64,000 bases of DNA, taken from the NCBI GenBank assembly GCA_021234155.1, contig JAJEKV010000024.1, positions 13,492,913 through 13,556,912 on the forward strand. The letters run 5' to 3'. Shown here piece by piece: positions 55,216 through 64,000 of the stretch (position 1 is its first letter; every line of letters starts with the position of its first letter). This stretch comes from Isoetes taiwanensis (taxonomy: Eukaryota > Streptophyta > Lycopodiopsida > Isoetales > Isoetaceae). The position numbers were made by a program, and so were the translations under genes. The notes under the pieces are model-generated. The model did no database searches. It had not been told where the DNA came from and was given only the letters and a program-made list of their open reading frames with translations.

Positions 55216-55637
55216 GATAACGGTACCCTAAAGTAGGTTCGTTTGATGCAAGCCACTGTAGGTCTGCTGCTTGTGCCATTTGCAGGATGTTATGGGCCTG
55301 CGTTCGTAGGGCCTCGGCTTCAGCTTGTTCATCCTCCCCCCCCTCCCGGCGGAAAGAACCGAGTATATTTCTAGACACCATCTTCCTCTTCAACTACGGT
55401 GCAGGTTTCCCAGATGGCGTTGAGCTTAAATACAAAGCGCTCATTATAGCAGAAGAGCGGGTATGGTATCCTAACCCCTTCATAGAAACGCTTAACAAAA
55501 TACTCCAGTAACTCCTCAGTTTTAGCCTCCTCTTCTGGCGATGGGTTTTGACGTGGCAGCAGTTCGGCCATTAGAGACTCTATGGGAGATGTAGAATGAC
55601 GAGGCTTGCGCTTGTATACTTGATTGACTTCCTCCAT
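55034..55637 (-). pseudogene. N-terminal part of the H3-containing ORF
   Basis: ATG at 55637 starts MEEVNQVYKRKPRHSTSPIE, then LMAELLPRQNPSPEEEAKTE, EYFVKRFYEGVRIPYPLFCY. A stop and shift around 55340-55375, next to a run of nine Gs, lead to [40 protein letters not shown] and [14 protein letters not shown]. Another shift near 55140 joins the frame that ends in the H3 fold. So the intact ancestor was probably one protein of roughly 430 residues. The N-terminal domain is not one I know. Confidence 0.6.
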
Positions 55638-55860
55638 CTTGAATAGGTGGGCGCTGGGTGGGCGCTTAGGAGAGGAAGGCAAGAAACGAGGTTTGGCGAT
55701 GGCGAAGAGAAGCTTCCAGTTCCGGCGGCTATGGCGGCTAGGCGGAGCTCAAGAGAGCACTAGGCGTTAGGAAAAAATGAAGGAAAAAGTTACCCTTGAC
55801 TAAATTTGAAATTTTAACCCTAATTTTTTTTTTAAAAAGAAAAAGTGGCGGAACGCGCTT

Positions 55861-56056
55861 TTTGAGGTGGCGGGCACCCCCTACCTCGACGTTGCTATGG
55901 CCGCCAGAAGCGTCCGGGTACCCCCTGCCTGCCACTTAGGGTTAGGTTTTTTTTTTTTTTTTTTTTTTTTAATTAGGGTGGCGGGCACCCCCTACCTCGA
56001 TGTCGCTACCGTCGCCAGCAACACCCAGGTACCCCCTGCCCGCCACTTAGGGTTAG
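55861..56056. repeat. Direct repeat (2 x ~90 bases) in the 5' leader
   Basis: ggtggcgggcaccccctacc starts at about 55866 and 55978, each copy continuing to 'gccacttagggttagg'. They are separated by T23 at 55948-55970. The repeats lie between the 5' LTR and the first ORF, in the untranslated leader (55740-56230), where packaging signals are expected. The function is not shown. Confidence 0.8.
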
Positions 56057-56230
56057 GGTTTCGCACCAGGTACACATACCAATATTATACGTAAACCACG
56101 TTAAATCAATCATGACAACATCTACTACACCACCCAATTCTCATACTACTCTAAAAATCTTCACTCACTAGCTAACGATCTAACGAGTTAGTATGTGGCT
56201 AGTGCAATAGTTTGGCTTCCCAGAACCATG

Positions 56231-56246
56231 CTTTCACGATACCCTT
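56231..56246 (-). promoter_or_regulatory. Primer-binding site of the chromodomain element (degenerate)
   Basis: Directly inside the 5' LTR edge (LTR ends at 56247 on the internal side), the minus strand reads aagggtatcgtgaaagc. It resembles the initiator-Met tRNA site used by most plant LTR elements (tggtatcagagc) in its ggtatc core. Confidence 0.5.
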
Positions 56247-56324
56247 TGTGGCGGCTCCACGAATATATCGACCCCGTGGTATACATGCGAGGACTTTCCC
56301 CTCCCATGGCGACCATCGGCGTGA
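56247..56324 (-). repeat. 5' LTR, internal-side piece
   Basis: TGTGGCGGCTCCACGAATATATC... to ...ccatggcgaccatcggcgtga aligns with 41227-41308. It is separated from the rest of the LTR (62432-64000) by the CACTA element. Confidence 0.88.
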
Positions 56325-56860
56325 CACTACAAAACCAAAGCCACATTACGGCGTCTATTACGGCGTCGGGCGTCGTTTGCGTCGATGTCGGACGTCGTCG
56401 GCGTCGATAAGCGGCGTCTATTTTCGACGTCACGGCGTCGATATCGGCGTTTATCGCGTCGCTATGCGGCGTCGCGAAGCTGCGGCGTCTTTAAAGCGAC
56501 ATGGCGTCGTTCAGCGTCGTTAGGGTACCGTGGGTCGACCAGCTGACGCTTTACCCGGTGGCGCCCGGCGCCCGGCGGTGGCGTGGCGGATGATCTCGCA
56601 GCGTCGTTCAACGGCGAAAAGTACAACGTCATCATGTCCAAAAGAGTCGGCGTGGCGTTGCCGGCGGAGTAGGCCGGCGTGGCGGCGGCGTGTGAAGCGT
56701 CGTTCAACGGCGTTGGCTACGGCGTGGCCGACACACATGCTGCGCCGGCGGTCGGTTTCTGGCGGCCCGGCGCCACCGGAACAACGTCGTTCAACGCCGG
56801 CTGGCGGCGTGGCGGCCGGGCGCGCGGAATAACGCCGTTTCAACGGCGATTAAGGAATTT
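56325..56860. repeat. CACTA left subterminal repeat region
   Basis: At least eight GGCGTC motifs lie within the first ~180 bases (acggcgtctattacggcgtc and so on), followed by a CG-rich stretch with cgtcgttcaacggcg repeated. Such clusters bind the element's own DNA-binding protein in En/Spm (family knowledge). Proline/arginine-rich frames here are compositional artefacts. Confidence 0.85.
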
Positions 56861-56869
56861 TGATAAAAA

Positions 56870-57420
56870 AAAATATTTATTTAATATTATTCAATATGAT
56901 TTAGCGGACGGTTAATATTCATATGCAAAATTAACAAATATTTAATATAAATAAATATTTAGTAATATTTATTAATATTAATATTATCAATAATATTAAT
57001 AGTATTAATAAATATTAAATATGAACAAAATAAATCGAGAATAAATATTTAAAAATTTAAAAATTCGAAAAATAGAAACAAATATTGATTAAATTATATT
57101 AATGGTAGATAAGCATTATTGTTTAATATGTAATTAAATGTTTAATAAATCTAAGAATAAAAAAAAATAGAATCGAGCATAAAATTAACATAACAAAAAA
57201 ATCACAAATAATAAGAACAAAGCATAAAAATTTAAATTGAATTCAATTAATATATTTCACAATGTAATTTGCACATTACAAAATATATTAAGTCTTTAGT
57301 TGTTGCTCTCTTCTTCTTCTTCTTCATTGGCCGTCTTCATTTTACGCATTATATTGTATCGCAACAATTAGTTCATTGTAGTCACAAATAATTATCTAAT
57401 GAATGATACACACTTCATCC
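56870..57420. other. Very AT-rich non-coding part of the CACTA element
   Basis: Dominated by aataatatt-type sequence with no open frame, ending in a short tct-repeat near 57310. Nothing else recognised. Confidence 0.6.
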
Positions 57421-58690
57421 CCCTTTCACGCTTGTAGATGGCGTCTGCGATGGCCGCATGATCGCCTTGTTTGAAGGCCCTTTCGCGTTCATCTTTAGCG
57501 GTAGGCGACCCGAACAAATGACGCCCTAGTGAGAATGAGCACCAAAACTAATGTTAGTGTTCAACTTCGAGAACCTACATTATAAACCAAATTTATACTT
57601 ACAAATAGCTTATCGAGAAAGCCATAACCGCCCGGACCAGTCTTATTGGCACTATGGTCGCCACTTGCTTCGTCGTTACCTCGCGTCAAGTAGCTGCCTT
57701 TGTTCTAGCTTCCCCTTTCTTTGATAATATGTTGGCCTTCAAACACTACAATGCAATACAAGGACTTAGTCCACATGGCATCATCTAATTATCACGACTC
57801 ATGGGAGAGATGATGTACTTGAAATGCCTCATTAGTCAACCGGATAACCGTGCCACTTCCTCTATCGGGACTCTGTAGCTTTGGCAAGAGCTTTTGTTTG
57901 CTTCTTCCGATTACCTCGCAAAATATAAATAAAATATGAGTACAATGAGGTTATAATGAAGAACGAAAAGAGCCTAATACACTGGTGGATTTAACATGTT
58001 TACCCCGCTTTGAACAAAGCTCCCTCCATGAGATCTCTCGACTTGAGCTCGGGATATTACGCTTCTAAAATCTCCTTGATCCTCTCTTTTTCCTCATCAT
58101 AGGCTCCCGAGTTCCATTCACCCTTGTGGACGTTATGGCAAACGCTATTTGTGACATTATTAGCCATCTTCCAAAAATTGTCGCCATCTGCAGTGCTGTG
58201 GCGCGGCAACTTCTTGCTACTACACTCAACATACGACTAACATATGAATATGTGTTAGTGAACAAAAAAGGGCATAATTCAAGATGAACTCACTCATATT
58301 GAAAGAGATGCCTTCGTGGGAGGTGGTGCGGTGGTGCGATCTTTAACGAGCTTGAAGAGGAATTGCGTCCACTCGGCGTGGGCGGCGGTCGGCGCTCGCC
58401 GTGGGGGTTCATTCTCCTCGCGTGCTGAAGGCGGCCCCAAGATTGAATTACGAAGGAGTGTATGAGCTATGACGTGGAGGGTCATGGGCGCCAGACCTCC
58501 GCCTACTTTGTTCAACAGCCTGGCGCGCAATCTCCATTTCTGCGGGCGACATCCCGAATTGCAAGGCATTCCACCTATCTTCAGGGTTATCGCCTCGTTG
58601 ATATCTCGGAGTTCCCTGCTCTTCGTCTTCCTGCTGGATGCGAGGTCCTTTTCCGTCTCTTCGGCGGTGGTGATGAGAAGAAGATCCGCC
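57420..58690 (-). pseudogene. CACTA-associated protein remnants (possibly Transposase_24-like)
   Basis: Exon-like pieces: SSSHHHRRRDGKGPRIQQ (58690), AHAEWTQFLFKLVKDRTTAP (~58370), DNFWKMANNVTNSVCHNVHK (~58180), GAYDEEKERIKEIL (~58110), LFGSPTAKDERERAFKQGDH (~57500). The layout resembles the plant En/Spm-associated 'Ptta' proteins with an N-terminal low-complexity region, but I cannot verify it. Introns seem likely between the pieces. Confidence 0.4.
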
Positions 58691-59189
58691 CATAACCACG
58701 ACGACGAACATTATGCATAGGAAAAGAAGGACGCAACCGCATTTACACGCTACATTTAAAAACATTAGAACGTTAAAAATAAATGGTTAACTTACATTTT
58801 ATCCTAAAAAAAAATCCATACCAAATCCACACAATGGTGGAGGTGGCGGTGGTGGCGAGCTAAACCCGAATGACCAACCGCCTCTTAAAGGCCTTTGCGG
58901 GTTTAGGGTCATCGGTAAGGCTACCAAGCCACGCGAGAAGTAAAGTTGTGAACAATAGATATGCCATCGTCGCATCCCATGTTTGCCGGACATGTGCAAA
59001 AACTTGCAAGTTATTTATATGGAGTGCGATGAATAACATAGTAGGAAAGCAACAAATGTTAGCAACATGGGAAGTTCATTACAAAACATTGGGATTTGAA
59101 TAATTAAAAAGTGTCTTTATATATTTGGTTATTAGACAATTAAAAAAATTTAATACTCTTAAACATGGCAAGATATACAATATTGTATT

Positions 59190-60780
59190 CATTATTTGAG
59201 TTGTGACAACAACAATTTTGACATCTCCAAGGCATCCATGCACTTCATGTGTCGTCTTTGTCTCACAACCATGGTAGAAGATATTCCAACACTTTGTAAG
59301 GCTTCAACAACCCGGAAGCTTTGGGTCGTGATGAGAATACGTCTTCACGTAGGCACATCATTCTTGTTTTTGCTCCTCCAACTTGTCAAGGCGTCGTTGG
59401 TACATATGGGTTGGATTAATCCATTGGGCATTGTTGTTATTATTAAACCACTCCATTCGTCGCGCATAGCTTGCACGAAATCCGAAGCATCTCATAAATA
59501 TATCCCAATGCATAGACATCATGAATTTCGTGTCCCCATACACGATCATCATCCTTTGATTTCTCAAACACGGTTTCCTCTAACCATGGATATTTTGCTT
59601 GTCCATCCAGAAAGTAAGTACCGACACTTCAACAAGGGACGACGCTCTTTTGGCGTAAAATGAATTGCATTGTCCCAATCACCAATGGCCACCCACACAT
59701 TTTGGTACTCATCATCAAAATGTAATTTGACTCTCTTGCAATTAAGCTTTGTGTGAGTGAAGTGGCCTTTGTGGATCTCAACGACACCTTCTCGCTAGGG
59801 CAAGAGCTATCTACGGAACATCTTGATATACAACTCGCATTTTGCTCCTAAGTTCAGCCTATGTGTTTGTCGGTTCTTCTTGGCTCTAGCAATTGCATTT
59901 GACCATCTTCTAAAACGTGACAAGTTATTAGGTAAATAGTCAAACAAGTGTGCAAGTGTCTCTCCATTCATGAAAGGTAGAATCACCATTGGCCCTATGG
60001 TATCCCCACTAGAGCTAGCAACTTCATATGCAAGTCCAATGGATGTAGCCAAAGCAGGATGCGGGCTCTTGAAGCGTATGTATCTTTGAGCCATCTCATA
60101 CGTCTCTGCCCTATCTTTGCCCTTGAAAACCCATCCACTGTATAGCTCATCATCTTGGAAGTGTTGTGTTCCGTTGATTTTGATTTGATACGTGCGATGT
60201 GTTGGTTTCTCCTCAATAAGGTGTATCACATCCACGGCCTCTACGGGCATGGGATCAACAAAGATTGATGTGTTCATGTGATTCTCCAAAGAAAAGTGGG
60301 GCTTGCTAGGCCCTGCTCCACTAGAGCTTCCCCCCTGATGCAAAGCATTTTTAATTACCTCCAACTGACGTGCATTGAGATCCGCAATGATGTTCTTGTG
60401 ATCCAAACGTCGCTTCTTTGAGGAATTCCATGAAGCTACCCATTCCTTGACACGAGCCCTCGGCATTGGGACTTTTAAAGCTGACCTTTGAATGCTTCAA
60501 ACATGTCTTCAGTTCATCCATGGGGTTTCCAATCATTGGCTTTACATGTGTGTCAAGGAGAGAAGTCAACATTTCTTCTTGACCTGGCCATTTTTGTGCT
60601 AACTCAAATTGGCACTTCCTTTTCACATGTCTGACAAAATGGTCGACACGTTGACCAGTTTGCATCTCCCGGTCGGGACTTTCGTTAGCACATATCTCAT
60701 TTATGACCATGCGTCTAATCTCACTAATCATTAGTGTCTTCACAGTCGGGGCCATACCTACAAACCAATTTAGATTCATT
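59190..60780 (-). pseudogene. Second CACTA protein, unrecognised
   Basis: Two overlapping frames (60779-60351 and 60466-59807) and a continuation to about 59360. Motifs visible: APTVKTLMISEIRRMVINEI, QRVDHFVRHVKRKCQFELAQ, ARVKEWVASWNSSKKRRLDH, YSGWVFKGKDRAETYEMAQR, VILPFMNGETLAHLFDYLPN, LHFDDEYQNVWVAIGDWDNA. The protein was perhaps 450 residues. It occupies the place of the TNP1/TNPA-like accessory gene of CACTA elements. I do not recognise the family. One frameshift lies near 60400-60466. Confidence 0.45.
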
Positions 60781-61078
60781 AATCTTGCTTTGTGACTTTT
60801 TTCAAACCTTCATTATGAATCTTTACCTACTTTCTTAAGAGTTAGTTTCCCTTTTAATTTTTTTTTTTTTTTTTTAAAACCAACTATTTAAATTTTTTCT
60901 TGCTCTTAACCACTCCACATCAGTGTTTCTTTGACATCCCTAACATCTTTAAAAAACAACATTCTTAACTAGAAACCCGAAAATCAATAATGCAATTTTT
61001 TTCAAAAAACCCCGCCCTTGTCCAATCCCCAGTAAAGATTTCTATTTATTGATATATTAATAAAAAAAATAAACAAAA

Positions 61079-61420
61079 GAGTAAGCGGTGAGCTTGGACC
61101 CGGAACACCTAGTCTTCTCCACTCAAGGCGGAGCCGACCATGCCCTTTGTCCAAGTCTCCCCAAATTTTTCTAAACTAAATACATTAATCAATAAAATTT
61201 CAAGAGTAAACGGTGAGCTTGGACCCGGAACACCTAGTCTTCTCCACTCAAGGCGGAGCCGACCATGCCCTTGTCCAAGTCTCCCCAAATTTTCTAAACT
61301 AAATACATTAATCAATAAAATTACAAGAGTAAGCGGTGAGCTTGGACCCGGAACACCTAGTCTTCTCCACTCAAGGAGGGCCGACCATGCCCTTGTCCAA
61401 GTCTCCCCAAGTTTTTTTTT
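61079..61420. repeat. Three tandem copies of a ~124-base unit in the CACTA element
   Basis: gagta(a/g)gcggtgagcttgg begins at 61079, 61204 and 61327. Each unit contains cttggacccggaacacctag and ccgaccatgccctttgtcc-like sequence and ends with cattaatcaataaaatt. Copies are more than 95 percent alike by eye, so the expansion is recent. Confidence 0.88.
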
Positions 61421-61837
61421 TTTAACCTAAATAAAACATTAAAATTTTATTCTCCTACTCAAACTCAAATTCTTACCTAGAATGTCTTCGAGTCGCTAAA
61501 AATCGATTTCCAAGAGCGACGCATTTTGTTATTAGTGTACATGCAAAAAAATAAAGGCATTCAATAATTAGAAAACTTACATAAATAAAGAAATAAATAA
61601 AAAAAAAAAAACAAAAAGACGATTCACATTGAAAAGATCATTGACATTAAAACTATTTACATTGTTAATTAAAAAGAACTATATATTGACATGTAAAAAA
61701 TTAAAAAAAAAAAAAAAAAAAAAAAGAACATAAAAGAAGGGGCCTGCGTCTTTTCAACGACGCCCCCTTCTTATAATAAAAATAGAGGAAGAATGGGCCT
61801 CGTCTTTCAACGACGTCCTTCTTCCATGGAAAAAAAA

Positions 61838-61935
61838 TAGAAGAGGAAGAAGAAGAAGAAGAAGAAGAAGAAGAAGAAGAAGAAGAAGAAGAAGAAGAAG
61901 AAGAAGAAGAAGAAGAAGAAGAAGAAGAAGAAGAG
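61838..61935. repeat. (GAA)n microsatellite
   Basis: About 95 bases of almost uninterrupted gaa triplets. A purine-only strand of this length can form triplex DNA; no function is implied. A 25-base A-run is nearby at ~61698-61724. Confidence 0.95.
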
Positions 61936-62276
61936 ATAGGAAAGAAAGATTGAATAGAATGAGAAAGTGGTGAAGAAGAAGAAGAAGAAAATGAATAGAA
62001 GATTGGAAGAACGGAAGATTAGAAGGAAGAAACCAATGATTGGAAGATCATTGGAAGAAGAAGGAGGAGGATTCGATTCATACTAATAAGAGGCGAAATG
62101 GATTGAAGAAAAACAAGGATGGAAAGAAGAGGAGGATAGAAATGGGATGGATTGAAAACAAACAAGAAAAAACAAGAAGCCCTAAATCTATCAAACAACA
62201 AGCCTAATTCAAAAATAGAGTTGATTGATCCATTGAAATCTGAAGGCACGCCGGCAGTATTAATACCCAGCATCTT

Positions 62277-62431
62277 GCGGGGCGTGGCCGACACGTCAGC
62301 CCTGATAACCGTCGTTGAACGACGTCGAAACGACGTTGTCGTCGTTGAACGACGATGTCGTTGATCAACGACGACGATCCGGCGTTCATCGACGACGCGA
62401 CGTCGTTGGACGTCGACGATCCCTTGTAGTG
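62277..62431. repeat. CACTA right subterminal repeat region
   Basis: Dense cgtcgttgaacgacg-type palindromes up to the terminus CCCTTGTAGTG. A related stretch (caacgacgcc, caacgacgtc) lies at 61742-61815. The motif core CGTCG/GCGTC is shared with the left subterminal region. Confidence 0.85.
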
Positions 62432-64000
62432 TGAGCAGGGCCCTCCGTCTATCCCGGGCCATCTATAGAGAGATGCCCGAGTGAAGGACACGGAGGTATC
62501 ATTCGGCCCACGCCTTCAATGGGCCTCCTAAGTCGCGGAAGCGTGAATACATGTTAGCACATAGCATAAATCATATACATATATATAAATAACCACCACG
62601 AAGGGTGGCACATCCATCCAAGTACCAACGGCAGAGAATATGCATCTAACCCTAAGGAAAACACCCCAAACCCCAGGTTCTACCCCGGTTCAGACTCCTG
62701 TGAGGATAGACTGACGGCTCGGTCCCAAGAGATGGAGCGGAGGTATAACTTTGGCGTTAGGCTGGCATAGAACATCGGCTAGGGTTGTCCACTCCATCCG
62801 CCCCTCCTGTGCACACTTTGCAGATGAGTCGAATCATGCTATGGCGTCACTATAGCCTCCCGGATATGTAGACTCCAGGTATCACCCTTCAAGCCTACTA
62901 CAGGGTTCATGAAGCCCCGTCCGATGAGGCAGGTCGGGGAAGCGTCCCCTTCCAGGATCACAGTGGTTCCATGGGTGGACTAGAGAATACGTGCCGCATC
63001 AGCGACCCCCGCATCCGTACCCGACTTACTCGCCCTAAATCTACTCAAAGTACAGGATGCCCCATGTGGGTCACACCTCTGTACCCAGGGAGTGTCAGAC
63101 CCATACCGCGGCTGGATCACGCCCTAGCTCAGCGGCGGCTATTAGGCCCCTAGTCCCTTGTAGGAGTCTCGGGGAGCCTTTTATGTTCGTGCAAGACCCC
63201 ACTCCCACTTCACCACTTGTGTCCCTTGTTTGGTGCTAAGTCACTCCATAGCATCCACGACTTCGGTGGTCTCTTCTTTGTACTGAGGCCGCAACTAGCT
63301 AAAAATCACGGGGATCAACCTAGGAGTATACTACTAACATGGCTCGGAGGTCTCTACCCCCTTATCCCCCCATTTCGAGTAAAACTATGCAAAGAACTAT
63401 CAATTTATCCTTTTACGAGCAAGACCAGAATCAGAAATAAAGAGAACTCACCTTTACAATCAAGGGTTAGTTCCTACAAGTAAAAATAGAGAGAACAGAG
63501 AAACAAACACAACCCGGTGCCCAACGAGGGCGCTACCCTAGAATTCCCAAGCTATACTAGCCACTTTTGAGTTCTCTTTGGACTCGTTGTCATTTGGTGC
63601 TTCCATCTTCCTTGGTCTTGGTACTCGGCTCCAGCTACGGGTATAAGTGCTTGACAAAGGTGGCTTCGGCTTGGTTAAAGGTAAAGGTAGGCTCGACTCC
63701 CCTCCCTACGGGCGATTTTGGGGAGGCAATTAGGGTTAGGGATCAAGTTGATGGCTTAATTTGGAAGTCCCCATGCTGGCCAATCGATTTAGGCCAGGTG
63801 GCGCCTTCCCAAAGCATTTATTAGCCTAATTAATCCATTTGATATTAATCCCTAAATTATAGGTTATTATCTTTAATGGTTAAATTAGCATAGCTAATTT
63901 AATCCCTTTTAGGTCAACCCCCTAGGTTACAATACCCCATGGTGGCGTACCTTTAATGGGTGACGTGTCGGTATATTTATACGTATATCGTATAAATACG
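62432..64000 (-). repeat. 5' LTR, outer piece (runs off the window)
   Basis: Resumes at tgagcagggccctccgtc and aligns with 41307 to about 42830. The window ends at ...gtataaatacg, a few tens of bases before the expected CGTCACA end. It keeps a ~90-base segment (about 63846-63915) that is missing from the 3' copy but present in copy A1, so the 3' copy carries a deletion there. Confidence 0.9.

Larger units (their letters stand above)
56325..62431 (-). mobile_element. 6.1 kb CACTA (En/Spm) transposon inserted in the 5' LTR
   Basis: Ends CACTACAAAACC (56325) and ...CCCTTGTAGTG (62431), with 3-base target duplication TGA at 56322-56324 and 62432-62434. The empty site is preserved in the other LTR copy near 41306. 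Subterminal regions hold many GGCGTC/CGTCG motifs, as CACTA transposase-binding regions do. Coding remnants are on the minus strand (57420-58690 and 59190-60780). I do not see the TNP2-type (Transposase_21) DDE domain, so it is probably a non-autonomous or decayed copy. Confidence 0.93.
41227..64000 (-). mobile_element. Giant chromodomain Ty3 element carrying a histone H3 ORF
   Basis: Minus-strand order from the right: 5' LTR (64000 and beyond to 62432, then 56324-56247, split by a CACTA element), primer site (~56231-56246), leader, H3-containing ORF (55637-54346), further ORFs (54054-51943), gag (51739-50540), protease (to 49989), RT (split by a pogo element), RNase H, integrase with chromodomain (to 43389), polypurine tract (42859-42847), and 3' LTR (42846-41227). 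Minus the insertions it is about 14.5 kb, far longer than the 5-10 kb usual for plant chromoviruses. The excess lies upstream of gag. Scattered frameshifts make this copy inactive. Confidence 0.9.

Noticed and set aside
56040-56062. Telomere-like ttagggttaggg
   Set aside because: Only two or three units occur, within a duplicated leader block; too short to be a telomeric array.
56530-56832. Arginine/alanine/proline-rich frames on both strands
   Set aside because: They follow from the GC-rich subterminal repeats of the CACTA element, not from coding selection.

Overview
The window is nuclear DNA of a land plant, built almost entirely of nested, decayed transposable elements. Evidence for a plant: Ty1/copia, Ty3 Tat-like and chromodomain Ty3 elements with plant-type domains, L1-like LINEs, a CACTA element, and exons of a plant CDKG-type kinase with plant-like introns. 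Some families (the large TIR transposon at 28051-35479 and the second LINE at 38050-40340) resemble proteins I associate with bryophytes, lycophytes and ferns, so a seedless plant is possible; that is an impression, not a result. I see no complete single-copy host gene.

Layout. 1-3960: two related ~1.6 kb LTRs in opposite orientation around a 0.7 kb remnant. 3961-7290: non-coding, with three consecutive CDKG kinase exons on the minus strand. 7290-10500: two copia fragments fused head to head. 10500-15937: non-coding DNA with a ~1.9 kb duplicated unit and three copies of a short hairpin module. 15938-21597: a minus-strand L1-type LINE. About 22600-38050: a Tat/Athila-like Ty3 element on the plus strand, holding a 259 bp MITE in gag and a 7.4 kb TIR transposon in integrase. 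38050-40340: part of a second LINE, minus strand. 41227 to beyond 64000: a very large minus-strand chromodomain Ty3 element. Its pol holds a 3.57 kb pogo-like transposon, which itself holds a 239 bp MITE; its 5' LTR holds a 6.1 kb CACTA element.

The most striking content is in that chromodomain element. Between its 5' LTR and gag lie about 3.7 kb of additional minus-strand coding sequence. One open frame (54346-55215) ends in a full histone H3 fold with plant H3.3-type residues (Y41, H87, L90 in H3 numbering), preceded by a K4/K9-like tail motif and a charged coiled coil. The same element encodes an integrase with a C-terminal chromodomain, so a single retroelement carries both a histone and a chromatin-reader domain.

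Second in interest is the 28051-35479 transposon. It has matching termini and a short target duplication whose removal restores the integrase reading frame. It carries a degenerate multi-exon transposase of a family I recall only as uncharacterised (signatures WSDGCTSQFK and SHGKGEHDGAGA). On the other strand it carries a coiled-coil gene and an FCP1/NIF-type HAD phosphatase domain. Several insertions have exact target duplications, so the relative order of insertions can be read directly.
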